From Undibacterium parvum (GTDB taxonomy: Bacteria; Pseudomonadota; Gammaproteobacteria; Burkholderiales; Burkholderiaceae_D): a DNA stretch of 64,000 bases. The stretch spans positions 186,001 to 250,000 of the forward strand of contig NZ_CP034464.1 of NCBI RefSeq assembly GCF_003955735.1. Reading direction: 5' to 3'. Under the pieces are notes generated by a model. The model was not told the origin of the DNA, made no database searches, and saw nothing but the letters and a program-made list of their open reading frames with translations. The translations under genes were made by a program, and so were the position numbers. The stretch's first letter is position 1. Every line of letters starts with the position of its first letter. Of this stretch, positions 36,752 through 44,965 are shown in pieces.

Positions 36752-37270
36752 ATGAACTCACAAGTGAGCGCCACGGAAGTACCTGTCTCTAGCGAAATTG
36801 CGCGTAGTTTGAGCGGGGCAGATTTTCATGATTGTTACCAGTTTCCGATAAATACGAACACGCCATCGGCGCTGGAACTGTATTTAATGATCATTAGAAA
36901 AACCCCCGCATGGGTCAACCGTTTAATGTCCATACGCAATCGCGTCGTTACTTTGTTTGGACTTAAAAATCTAGGGCTTTTGAATGAGTTTAAAGAAAAG
37001 CCAGTCAGCGCCTACCGAGTCGGCGACCGCATTGGTATCTTCTCTTTACAATATTTATCAGAGAACGAAATCATCTTGGGTGATTCAGACAAACATCTGA
37101 ACGTCAAGATATCGGTTTTCAAACAGAGTAAGGGCGAGCAGCATTGCGTCGCCCTGACTACCGTGGTGCACACTCACAATGTACTAGGCCGCGTGTATAT
37201 GTTTTTTGTTGCACCGGCGCATAAAATTATTGCGCCAGCGGTGCTAACGAAAGGATTATTGTCAGCTTGA
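36752..37270 (+). CDS. DUF2867 protein
   Basis: 172 residues, matching DUF2867 in its DYxDxY-like early block (ADFHDCYQF), PAWVNRLMSIRNRVVTLFGLK, and VALTTVVHTHNVLGRVYMFFVAPAHKII (shown as VVHTHNVLGRVYMF). AAGGA precedes the ATG. It follows the AarF-like gene in the same direction after a family B repeat, so it is probably the third gene of the TetR-controlled operon. Function unknown; an association with membrane or lipid metabolism is only suggested by the operon. Confidence 0.82.
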   Translation: MNSQVSATEVPVSSEIARSLSGADFHDCYQFPINTNTPSALELYLMIIRKTPAWVNRLMSIRNRVVTLFGLKNLGLLNEFKEKPVSAYRVGDRIGIFSLQYLSENEIILGDSDKHLNVKISVFKQSKGEQHCVALTTVVHTHNVLGRVYMFFVAPAHKIIAPAVLTKGLLSA

Positions 37271-37410
37271 AGCTTACCGAAAGCGAGAGCAGAACCGAAA
37301 GTCGCTCAGGCAAATTTAAGGCTTAGGCAAATCGACTTTTGTAGGGTGCGCCCTACGCAGCTTAGCTTATCTGTGTAAGTCACAAATTAAATGACATCAA
37401 AGAAAATCCT

Positions 37411-37812
37411 ATGCGAAAGCAAAATTGCTGGTACTTAAGTGCAGCATTGCTGTGCTTGTTCATGATAGGCATGCAAATCTTCGTGGGCAGCCCGCAATTG
37501 AATGCCCCGATTCAACAGAGCTCCCTGCCTCCTGGCATTCGTGCGATTGCCGAAGTCGCCTGGCGTTCTGTGACCACAGCCTACGGATTGATGATTGTAG
37601 CGCTAGCCTATCTATTCATGAATCCGAACAACCGCGCACTCGCCAAGTACATCATTGCCCAACTCCTTGCCTTGTCTATCTTGTTTCTAACTTACAGTAT
37701 CTCGCGATTTGGCAATGTCACAAGCATGTATCTATGGCCTGTTTTCCTAGTCATAGCATTGACTGTTGGCATGGGCTTGCGTACACGACAAAGCAGTGTT
37801 CTATCGCGTTAA
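37411..37812 (+). CDS. Small four-helix membrane protein
   Basis: 133 residues with four hydrophobic helices (~8-25, ~52-70, ~80-95, ~105-122) and a short polar C-terminus. No family recognised; the layout resembles DoxX-like or DUF small membrane proteins. It stands alone 140 bp after the DUF2867 gene. Confidence 0.6.
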   Translation: MRKQNCWYLSAALLCLFMIGMQIFVGSPQLNAPIQQSSLPPGIRAIAEVAWRSVTTAYGLMIVALAYLFMNPNNRALAKYIIAQLLALSILFLTYSISRFGNVTSMYLWPVFLVIALTVGMGLRTRQSSVLSR

Positions 37813-37834
37813 AAGCTTTACCAAACTGGTTTAG

Positions 37835-38164
37835 CAACACATTAAACTCAGTAAGCCGTCGGCCGATAGCGCCAAGTGCGAGATCAGCGCGCTAGTGGCG
37901 GTCGGGCGTGCCCCTTACGGTGCGGCGTTAAGCCCAGATGGCAAGCAACTGTACTCAGGCAATCTGGCCGACAATACCGTCTCAGTGATCGATGTCGCCA
38001 GCCTCAAAGTAGTCGCCACCATCGCCGGCTTCAAGCAACCGCGTCAAGCCATCGTGTTCACCCGCGACGGCAAGCTAGCCTATGTACTCAACGAAGACCT
38101 GAGCATCTCCAAGGTCGACCGCAGCAACCAGCAAATCGTGCAGCAGCTCGCCGCAAAATCCTAA
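37835..38164 (+). pseudogene. C-terminal remnant of a YVTN beta-propeller protein
   Basis: The frame opens after a TAG at 37832-37834 with no proper start and reads two propeller blades: GRAPYGAALSPDGKQLYSGN, LADNTVSVIDVASLKVVATI, FKQPRQAIVFTRDGKLAYVLN, ending at TAA 38164. This is the end of a surface or periplasmic YVTN protein whose 5' part is gone. A GTG at 37895 could in principle start a short product. Confidence 0.65.
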
Positions 38165-38305
38165 CATGGCATAGGCCCAAGGCACATATCCCATGCGGTT
38201 CACAGGCCGGCATGCTTGGAGAAGCGCATGGAATATGCGCAGTGGGCTAGTCGGTTTTGAGATCGCTTACGGCATGATAGTTGGAGCGCGCTACGTCTTG
38301 CGCTT
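38165..38305. repeat. Palindromic repeat, family A copy 5 with right tail
   Basis: Hairpin core (catatcccatgcgg / cgcatggaatatgcgc) plus the right terminal part seen in the longer elements (ggttttgagatcgcttacgg, then gagcgcgctacgtctt). It directly follows the remnant gene, so it may have caused or accompanied its truncation. Confidence 0.7.
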
Positions 38306-38457
38306 TGAGTTGGAACCTGGACCAGATCAACGCAAGGCCTGACCCTGGCAGCCTTGACCCTGGCAGCCTCATGCATGTATCTGACCCGGAAAGATATCCG
38401 GACCAGGGACATTGTTTTTTACAGAGGTGTTAAGGCTGGCTCAATCAGTAGCCTCGA

Positions 38458-39126
38458 TCAGGCAGCCTTGTCTTCAGGCTTGGATTCACTGACGATGCGC
38501 TCATGTTCTGCTGCCCAGGCAGCATCAATGGCATCGACTTTGACAAAAGCCGGACGGCTGCAAACACGTTCAATATAATTCATGACGACAGGTGACTCAG
38601 GCACCAGCTTGAAGATGGTACCCACGCGCAAGGCATTGCCCCAGAGTACATCTGCTGCAGTGAATTGCTCACCCAGTAAATATGGTCCCTTTTCCAGTTG
38701 CGCCTTGATGATGCCCAGCATGGTGTCAAAATCACCGTAAGGGCACATCGAAGGCATCACTGGCGGATGTTGCGCAAACTTGTCTACCAGTGCAGGCTCA
38801 TAGCATGCCGCATAGTAGGCCATCCAGCGCAGATAAGGACCGCGCAACTGGCTATCCAGTGCAGGTGTCAGTCCTGCCTGCGGGAACAGGTCAGCCAGAT
38901 ACAAGAATACCGCTACTTGCTCGGTAATGAGCTGGCCACGATGCTCAATTGCAGGTACTTTACCCATGGGGTTGATGGACAGATATTCGCTTTGCCTTTG
39001 TTCGCCAGTTTTCATGTTCAAGACATGCAATTGATAAGGTGCGCTCAATTCTTCCAGCATAATCAAAGCTCCTGTAGCGCGTGTTTGTGGAGCGTAGAAC
39101 AGGGTGATGTTGTCTGTATTTTTCAT
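38458..39126 (-). CDS. Glutathione S-transferase family protein
   Basis: 222 residues from the ATG at 39126 (AAAGG upstream). Thioredoxin-like N-domain (ITLFYAPQTRATGALIMLEE; cis-Pro in GKVPAIEHRG; TEQVAVFLYLADLFP) and all-helical C-domain (GPYLLGEQFTAADVLWG). Conjugates or binds glutathione; substrate unknown. Divergent from the WYL regulator, which may control it. Confidence 0.9.
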   Translation of the reverse strand: MKNTDNITLFYAPQTRATGALIMLEELSAPYQLHVLNMKTGEQRQSEYLSINPMGKVPAIEHRGQLITEQVAVFLYLADLFPQAGLTPALDSQLRGPYLRWMAYYAACYEPALVDKFAQHPPVMPSMCPYGDFDTMLGIIKAQLEKGPYLLGEQFTAADVLWGNALRVGTIFKLVPESPVVMNYIERVCSRPAFVKVDAIDAAWAAEHERIVSESKPEDKAA

Positions 39127-39195
39127 GGTAAGACCTTTCTTTTTCATTGCGGTGGCGGGATTGCCGGGCCGTTGATGTAAGAATATGCTTTCATA

Positions 39196-39214
39196 CCTGA
39201 CATCTTTTGTCAGG
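39196..39214. promoter_or_regulatory. Inverted repeat between GST and WYL regulator genes
   Basis: cctgac-7 nt-gtcagg in the 146-bp divergent region. A likely operator for the WYL regulator. Confidence 0.5.
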
Positions 39215-39272
39215 ATTGGTTAATATTTGCTACTATTTTAAGATTTGTACAAAAATAAGGCTTTGCCCATGT

Positions 39273-40238
39273 ATGCGTGCCAGTCGTCTGATTAACATCC
39301 TTGCCATCCTGCAGGCGCGCGGTTTTGCTACTGCGCCTGAGTTGGCAGAAGAATGTGCTGTCAATTTGCGTACCATTTATCGCGATATCGACGCCATGAG
39401 CGAAGCGGGCATTCCTATTTATAGCGAGCGCGGGTCTGGTGGTGGTTATCGTTTGCTGGATGGCTACCGCACGCAGTTGAATGGCTTGTCCGCCAAGGAG
39501 GCAGAAACCTTGTTCATGAGCGGCCTGGCAGGTGCGGCAAGCGACATGGGGCTGGGATCTGTCATGATGGCGGCGCAAAACAAATTGCTGTCTGCCATGC
39601 CAGCTTCCCTGCGTGAAGGTGCACTGGAAATGCGTTCCCGCTTTCACCTTGATGCACCCAGCTGGTTTTCCCAGTCGGAACAGCCGCAATACCTGCCTCT
39701 GGTGGCTGATGCCGTATGGGAACATAAGCGGATACAGATACGCTACCAGAGCTGGAAAGGCATACGGGAGCGCACGGTGGAGCCTTTGGGCATGGTCATG
39801 AAAGCTGGTTCCTGGTATCTGGTCGCTCAAGTCGATGAGCTTCCGCGCACCTACAGAATTTCGCGCATACAGGAAATTTCTGTACTGGATGAGCGTTTCC
39901 AGAGGCCAGGCCCATTTGACCTGGCAGCCTACTGGCGCAAATCGACAGAAAAACTGGAGCGCGACATGCACAGCAATATGGCAACACTGCGCCTCTCACC
40001 TATTGGTGTGAAATGGCGGGAGCACTTTTTGTCACCGTATGCGTTTTCAGAAATGCAGTTGTCCACTGAAACTGATGCAGAAGGCTGGTGCATAGCCACC
40101 ATGCCTGTCGGATCTCTGATGATGGCTTGTGCCGATATCTTACGCTTTGGGAACGAAGCAGAAGTGCTGGAGCCGCCAGAGCTGCGCCAAAAAGTCATGG
40201 AAGCCATCACCAGTATGAAATCTATCTATAAGACGTAA
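39273..40238 (+). CDS. YafY-type HTH and WYL-domain regulator
   Basis: 321 residues from the ATG at 39273. Winged HTH: LINILAILQARGFATAPELA, VNLRTIYRDIDAMSEAGIPI, SERGSGGGYRLLDGY. WYL domain (~130-230): IQIRYQSWKGIRERTVEPLGMV, SWYLVAQVDELPRTYRISRI (abbreviated). WYL domains sense ligands, often nucleotides or nucleic acids, but this YafY class usually regulates a neighbouring metabolic gene, here the divergent GST. Confidence 0.9.
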   Translation: MRASRLINILAILQARGFATAPELAEECAVNLRTIYRDIDAMSEAGIPIYSERGSGGGYRLLDGYRTQLNGLSAKEAETLFMSGLAGAASDMGLGSVMMAAQNKLLSAMPASLREGALEMRSRFHLDAPSWFSQSEQPQYLPLVADAVWEHKRIQIRYQSWKGIRERTVEPLGMVMKAGSWYLVAQVDELPRTYRISRIQEISVLDERFQRPGPFDLAAYWRKSTEKLERDMHSNMATLRLSPIGVKWREHFLSPYAFSEMQLSTETDAEGWCIATMPVGSLMMACADILRFGNEAEVLEPPELRQKVMEAITSMKSIYKT

Positions 40239-40329
40239 GTCTTCCGCGTGGCGTCAAAACAAGTAAAGTATTGGTAAATGCTTGCAAGTACTGGGCAGGT
40301 CTTGCGTTGACGCATTCTATTCTAATGCA

Positions 40330-40480
40330 ACTCAGTAAGGCGTAATGGGCTTCATCTATTACGCCGTATAAAATCTCAAACAGGCAGCGCCACTGCGCAT
40401 ATTCCATGCGCTTCTTCAAGCACATAGGCGGGCGAGCCGCATGGGATATGCGCGTTGGCGGCATGCGGTTTTGGATTGCT
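40330..40480. repeat. Family A copy 6 with left terminal repeat
   Basis: Left end aactcagtaaggcgtaatgg, then ttcatctattacgccgtat, aatctcaaacaggc, and the hairpin core (gcgcatattccatgcg / cgcatgggatatgcgc). To its right ggattgctgtggcctggtcg also matches the foldback element at 45110-45140, so this looks like a deletion derivative of the long form. Confidence 0.75.
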
Positions 40481-40559
40481 GTGGCCTGGTCGTGTTTGAG
40501 ATGCAGGGTGCTGTGTGCTGGACTCAGGTCTTGCATCACCCAGTTCATTTGTTTAACCG

Positions 40560-41003
40560 TTACACACTTTGACTAGTTCGAGATCGATTACGGTGTTTTT
40601 TCTCCTCATCCCCACGATTGACGCCAGCTGCCGCCAAACCAATTAGACGGCGAAACGTTGGGCATTCCATGTGGCTAGTCGCTTTGCAAACGGCGGCGTG
40701 TTGTAGTCCATCACGCATTGCGGTTAATTTTTGGATGGTGCGATCGAGTTCCCTGGCTTTGTCTAACAAGAGTTGTCGATCAATTTGCGGGGTGCCTTCT
40801 GCGCCTAGCATCGGAGAAATTTCAGCCAAGGAAAAACCGGCTGCACGCCCTAAGGCGATGAGCGCCAATCGTTCCAAGATGTTGTTGCCAAAAAGTCGCC
40901 GCAGCCCGTGTCGGCCGACCGAACAAATAAGCCCTTTTTCTTCATAAAAACGCAGTGTGGAGGCGGGTAAGCCCGAGCGTTGCGCCACTTCAGCAATATC
41001 CAT
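40560..41003 (-). CDS. MerR-family regulator
   Basis: 147 residues. MerR HTH: DIAEVAQRSGLPASTLRFYE, EKGLICSVGRHGLRR; dimerising helix ~75-105. Cys residues near 106 and 114 do not form the SoxR iron-sulfur pattern (CxxCxCx5C), so it is not SoxR itself. Divergent from a DUF2938 gene whose promoter has the stretched 19-bp spacer that MerR proteins act on. Confidence 0.88.
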   Translation of the reverse strand: MDIAEVAQRSGLPASTLRFYEEKGLICSVGRHGLRRLFGNNILERLALIALGRAAGFSLAEISPMLGAEGTPQIDRQLLLDKARELDRTIQKLTAMRDGLQHAAVCKATSHMECPTFRRLIGLAAAGVNRGDEEKKHRNRSRTSQSV

Positions 41004-41014
41004 TTAAATAGTCC

Positions 41015-41045
41015 TTGACCTCAAGTTAACTTGAACTCGTAGGAT
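41015..41045 (+). promoter_or_regulatory. MerR-type promoter, 19-bp spacer with palindrome
   Basis: TTGACC (41015-41020) and TAGGAT (41040-41045) are 19 bp apart. The spacer holds cctcaagttaacttgaact, close to the classic SoxR/MerR operator with its palindromic centre caagttaacttg. It should drive the DUF2938 gene and respond to the divergent MerR protein. Confidence 0.8.
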
Positions 41046-41084
41046 AGCAGCCTATTTCAATCAAAGAGACTGCCGGAGAGAAAA

Positions 41085-41570
41085 ATGAACGATTTATTGA
41101 ATGTGGTGTTGATTGGCATTGGAGCGACAGCGGTGATGGATTTATGGAGCCTCATGCGCCAAGCACTGCTCCGCATCCCAATGCCAAACTATGGTTTGCT
41201 CGGCCGATGGATTGCGCATATGCCCCGTGGCCGTTTTCGCCATAACAGCATAAAAGATTCCGCAGCTGTACGCGGCGAAGCTATTTTAGGATGGCTGACC
41301 CATTATCTGGTGGGCATCACATTCGCTGCCATGCTCGTTGCGATTTGGGGAATGGCTTGGATTGGGCTGCCGACGATTGCCCCCGCCCTGGCCGTCGGCG
41401 TAGGAAGCGTGACTGCGCCCTTCTTTTTAATGCAACCGGGGATGGGCGCAGGTATTGCGGCCTCACGCACGCCTCATCCTGCGTCGGCGCGCTTACAGAG
41501 TTTGATCACGCACATCGTTTTTGGCTGCGGACTCTATATCGCTGCTCGAATCATAGTGCTGATAGCCTGA
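41085..41570 (+). CDS. DUF2938 membrane protein
   Basis: 161 residues with four predicted helices (~5-22, ~68-90, ~97-118, ~138-158). DUF2938 features: GIGATAVMDLWSL, NYGLLGRWIAHMPRG, GWLTHYLVGITFA, PFFLMQPGMGAGIAASRTP. GGAG lies before the ATG. Function unknown; the MerR-type promoter suggests induction by a metal, redox compound or drug. Confidence 0.88.
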   Translation: MNDLLNVVLIGIGATAVMDLWSLMRQALLRIPMPNYGLLGRWIAHMPRGRFRHNSIKDSAAVRGEAILGWLTHYLVGITFAAMLVAIWGMAWIGLPTIAPALAVGVGSVTAPFFLMQPGMGAGIAASRTPHPASARLQSLITHIVFGCGLYIAARIIVLIA

Positions 41571-41669
41571 ATATGAAGCTCAAACCAAATCATCGCCATT
41601 TTTCATTGACTACCAAGCCCTCAGGAAAATTCAATGTATATCCCCGCTCGTTTCTCCCCTATCCTATTT

Positions 41670-41875
41670 AACGCGGTAAGGCGCAATTGCAGGGAGCAAT
41701 TGGCTTCATCTATTGAACTGTTTGGAATCGCATAAGCATGCCTGCCACTGCGCATATTCCATGCGCTTCTTCAAGCACATCGGCCTGCAGCCCGCATGGA
41801 ATATGCGCAGTGGGCTTGCCTGTTTTGAGATTGCTTACAATGGGATAGATGGAGCACGCTACGTCTTACCGAGTT
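41670..41875. repeat. Family A copy 7, full 206-bp element
   Basis: Complete short form. Left end aacgcggtaaggcg and right end, read in reverse, aactcggtaagacg form terminal inverted repeats; inside are cctgttttgagattgc (right) against gcctg-type sequence (left) and the central hairpin gcgcatattccatgcg / cgcatggaatatgcgc. No coding capacity, so a MITE-like element. Confidence 0.8.
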
Positions 41876-41908
41876 ACAAGCTTGAATTCAATTGCGTTGC
41901 TAACTCTT

Positions 41909-42238
41909 TTAGTTTTTTGAAGGTAAAACCATGAGGTCAGAGACTGGCTCTAGAACGATTTCAGGGAAGCGTTCTGCGATGGCCTCGGTCATCTGGCGCT
42001 CAGCTTCAGGATCTACAGATTCGAGAGCGAATGCCTGTTTCCTGGCGTCTGCACTCGGCCACTGTGCATAGCTGTACCACAAACCATCGGGACCGCGGTG
42101 CAGACGAGAGCCAAGCGAGCCACGCTCAGAAAGCAGCAACTCTGAAACGCGTGTCCATGCCCTCACAAATGATACTTCGGCGTCTTCGTGCAGACGCCAC
42201 CGATACAAAACGGCAAACCCTGGACCTTTTGAACTCAT
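41909..42238 (-). CDS. Antibiotic-biosynthesis-monooxygenase-like (dimeric ferredoxin-like) protein
   Basis: About 109 residues from the ATG at 42238, which has AGAGAG upstream; longer starts at 42262 and 42361 are possible. Single ABM-like fold: GFAVLYRWRLHEDAEVSFVR, AWTRVSELLLSERGSLGSRL, GLWYSYAQWPSADARKQAF. Such small proteins are often monooxygenases or stress-related; substrate unknown. Lies next to the cassette-like genes on the opposite strand. Confidence 0.7.
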   Translation of the reverse strand: MSSKGPGFAVLYRWRLHEDAEVSFVRAWTRVSELLLSERGSLGSRLHRGPDGLWYSYAQWPSADARKQAFALESVDPEAERQMTEAIAERFPEIVLEPVSDLMVLPSKN

Positions 42239-42523
42239 GCGCGCACTCTCTTGGATAGTCATCGAATTTTTTCGCAGCGTGCAGTTTACCATCGAGTTTG
42301 CTGCGCATTGCTCATGCTGCTCGTCGAGTGCTCCTTGCTTCACAACGCTGTTGCAACGCAAGACCTGACCTTGGCAGCTCGTTTAATGGTATCCAAAATG
42401 CAATAAATATTTCCAAAGCCAGTCCACTACCGGGTTTCAAAAATTTTTTATTAAAGTATCATGCGTAGCCCGTCACGGTGGCGCACATTTCTAGTTAGTC
42501 CGTTCTCATATTTTGGAGTTCTA

Positions 42524-42934
42524 ATGCTATCCATCATCGAAATCACAATATCTACCTTTGTTACGAACTCAATGCTTCGCGGACTCGCAGAACGAGCAAA
42601 GAACGGTAGATCAAGAATGTTTATTGCAAAAATCAGCGAATGTGACGTTGGTTTTCTTTGCTACGACAACTGGAGCGATCAGTCGTTAGGATTCATTTAC
42701 GAATTATTTGTACTTCCGGAGTACCGAGGACGAGGCATCGGTAGCAAATTGCTTTCATACTCTGAGGAACTTGCGAAGAGCCTTCACTGCGAATCGATTA
42801 GGCTAGAGCCCCGCCCTTTTGATCGCACGATAGATTCAAGCTGGCTTATTTCGTGGTACATCGGGAAAGGATATATGTCAATGCCAAATGACCCAGCAAA
42901 GATGGAGAAATTACTTGTTACTAAAGAGGCCTAA
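42524..42934 (+). CDS. GNAT N-acetyltransferase, integron-cassette-like
   Basis: 136 residues from the ATG at 42524 (TTGGAG before it). GNAT motif A: FIYELFVLPEYRGRGIGSKL with the acetyl-CoA loop RGRGIG, then LLSYSEELAKSLHCESIRLE. The stop codon TAA lies within the GCCTAAC of an attC-like site, as is usual for integron cassettes, where GNAT proteins are frequent. Substrate unknown. Confidence 0.85.
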   Translation: MLSIIEITISTFVTNSMLRGLAERAKNGRSRMFIAKISECDVGFLCYDNWSDQSLGFIYELFVLPEYRGRGIGSKLLSYSEELAKSLHCESIRLEPRPFDRTIDSSWLISWYIGKGYMSMPNDPAKMEKLLVTKEA

Positions 42935-43024
42935 CCATTTAATCAACCTGACAGCTCAAAGCTACGCTTTGGGTTCCTTCCATGCCTCGGGCATTCCGGC
43001 TGCAAGTTATTTCCAACGTTAGGC
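42929..43024 (+). other. attC-like integron recombination site
   Basis: 96 bp bounded by GCCTAAC (42929-42935) and GTTAGGC (43018-43024), the R'' and R' core sites. The flanks pair imperfectly: reverse-complemented left end ctgtcaggttg against right end ctgcaagttat. Between them are smaller stems (caaagctacgctttg; atgcctcgggcat). Length, cores and position after a GNAT gene all fit an attC. No integrase gene is in the window. Confidence 0.75.
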
Positions 43025-43069
43025 CTCTCGAAGCTTTATTCACAACACTCGCACAAGAAAGAGATAGTC

Positions 43070-43519
43070 ATGTTTGGTTTTTTTAAAAAAAAGAGGACAC
43101 CTCTCGATGCTGTGTTCGATACTTTAGATAAACAGAGTGTCAAGGCAATAGGAAGCGTTGCGACGGTTCTGGATATGCAACTACTCCTTTGTCGAAATCG
43201 GCCAAACTATACGGCTGAGCTTCAAAGCAAATTTGTGCGAGGCTATCTATTCGGCTTCTTTGACGCAGCTCTACAAAGACTTGGCTCTCCGTGTAAATCT
43301 GAGGAAGATGCAATTCTTAGAATCATTGCAGGTCACTCAATCGTTTTTCACGATCAAAACATTGATACCATTCAATACGTGAAAGATAGTGTCAACCTAC
43401 AAGATGATCCGACATACAAGGCCGCTCATCAGAAGGGAGTTGATGAACTATTTCGGTGTTTCGGAACTGAAGAGAGAAAGCCTGTGGGTCTGATTAAATA
43501 TTTCATGGAGCTTGAGTGA
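43070..43519 (+). CDS. Hypothetical protein, likely cassette gene
   Basis: 149 residues, soluble, beginning MFGFFKKKRTPLDAVFDTLD. No family recognised. It starts 45 bp after the attC-like core, the spacing expected for the next cassette; its own attC is missing, replaced by the repeat element that begins at 43568. Confidence 0.65.
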   Translation: MFGFFKKKRTPLDAVFDTLDKQSVKAIGSVATVLDMQLLLCRNRPNYTAELQSKFVRGYLFGFFDAALQRLGSPCKSEEDAILRIIAGHSIVFHDQNIDTIQYVKDSVNLQDDPTYKAAHQKGVDELFRCFGTEERKPVGLIKYFMELE

Positions 43520-43679
43520 AAAGCCAAATCGACTGCATAGCAGGTGGGTCTACTACCTCCGCGCACCAACGCGGTAAGGCGTAATCGTAGGGCAATGGAA
43601 TGGACTCCTCCCCCTACGGCATCAACTGTGCCAAACTGATGAGTCATAAAACTAGTCAGTTCACAGAGGAGAAGTCCAA

Positions 43680-44699
43680 ATGAATATTAGTCGAATTGGT
43701 ATCGATCTGGCAAAACAAGTTTTTCAATTGCATGGCGTTGATCGATTTGAGAAAGTGGTGATGCGCAAGCAGTTACGTCGTGCGCAAATGCATGAATTTT
43801 TCAAAGAATTACCACCTTGTTTAATCGGTATGGAGGCATGTGGTTCCTCGCACTATTGGGCAAGAGAATTAAGCAAGTACGGTCATCAGATCAAGCTTAT
43901 CGCCGCACAATTCGTCAAGCCCTACGTAAAGAGTGGCAAGAACGATGCCAATGATGCCGAGGCAATTTGTGAGGCAGTTAGTCGTCCGTCAATGCGATTT
44001 GTTGCGGTCAAAAATACTGACCAGCAAGTGACTCAAGCAGAACATCGAATTCGCAGTCGCCTAATTCGAGCAAGAACTGCGTTAAGCAATGAAATACGCG
44101 GATTGCTTGGTGAGTTTGGTATCGTTATTGGCTTGGGCATTTCTCAGGTTCGTCAAGCCTTACCCATACTGCTGGAACAAACTGATGGACAACTTAATGA
44201 GCGCTTCCGCCAATTATTAAGTGAATTGGCAGAAGAATTGAGGCAAGTTGATGACAAAATTAAAGCACATGATCGACGTATTGAAGCGACAGTCAAATCC
44301 GATGAGCGAATTCAAAGACTCATGGAAATAGAAGGTGTTGGCCCAATCACCGCCAGCGCTTTGGTTGCGGCAGTAGGCGACGCTACACAATTTACCAATG
44401 GCAGAGACATGGCAGCCTGGTTAGGTCTGGTTCCGCGCCAACATTCAAGTGGTGGCAAAGAACGTTTAGGTCACATTAGTAAGCGTGGCGAAACCTATCT
44501 CAGAACCTTGCTCATTCATGGTGCACGAGCGGCATTAAATGCCTGCACCAATAAACAAGACCGACGAAGTCGATGGGCACAAGGATTGATGGCAAGGCGA
44601 AATCGAAACATTGCGACAGTTGCCTTGGCCAATAAAAACGCCCGCATTGCCTGGGCGGTATTAAGTCGAAAAGAAACCTATAGAAGTGCGGGAATTTAG
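43680..44699 (+). CDS. IS110/IS1111-family transposase
   Basis: 339 residues, the normal size. N-terminal RuvC-like DEDD domain with D9 (GIDLAK), E52 (GMEACGSS), D89 and D92 (KNDANDAEAI). C-terminal Tnp_20 domain: EGVGPITASALVAAVGD, DMAAWLGLVPRQHSSGGKE with the Ser (256/257) that serves as nucleophile, RLGHISKRG. GAGGAG precedes the ATG. Intact, so potentially active; acts with an element-encoded guide RNA in characterised relatives. Confidence 0.93.
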   Translation: MNISRIGIDLAKQVFQLHGVDRFEKVVMRKQLRRAQMHEFFKELPPCLIGMEACGSSHYWARELSKYGHQIKLIAAQFVKPYVKSGKNDANDAEAICEAVSRPSMRFVAVKNTDQQVTQAEHRIRSRLIRARTALSNEIRGLLGEFGIVIGLGISQVRQALPILLEQTDGQLNERFRQLLSELAEELRQVDDKIKAHDRRIEATVKSDERIQRLMEIEGVGPITASALVAAVGDATQFTNGRDMAAWLGLVPRQHSSGGKERLGHISKRGETYLRTLLIHGARAALNACTNKQDRRSRWAQGLMARRNRNIATVALANKNARIAWAVLSRKETYRSAGI

Positions 44700-44965
44700 T
44701 GCGAAACGTTGAGACAAAATTGAAGTAGTGACGAGTAACAACCAGCAGTAATTGCGATTTTTGAAGTGATGGCAAACAGGTTAAACCGGCGCTTGAATCA
44801 CCAGCCTATTGAATAGGCCCTCTATCTTGAAAAAGATAAGGTCGCTAGGGCGTTCTGGAGCAAGCGCGCAGATTCCATTATGGCTCGGGTGCGACGGCAC
44901 CCAAATAGAAGCCGGATATACGCGAGCAGTTACACCTATTGTCTAAACAAAAAACTTGCAAGATT
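44700..44965 (+). ncRNA. Putative guide (bridge/seek) RNA region of the IS
   Basis: Non-coding 3' end of the IS. IS1111-group elements are known to encode their target-guiding RNA here. Three stems are visible: gccta / taggc (44804-44818), tatctt-gaaa-aagata (44823-44838) and gggtgc-gacg-gcaccc (44887-44902). An 8-mer atatacgc at 44916-44923 is repeated at the right junction (44976-44983), a possible guide match. Exact RNA ends cannot be set from sequence. Confidence 0.55.
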
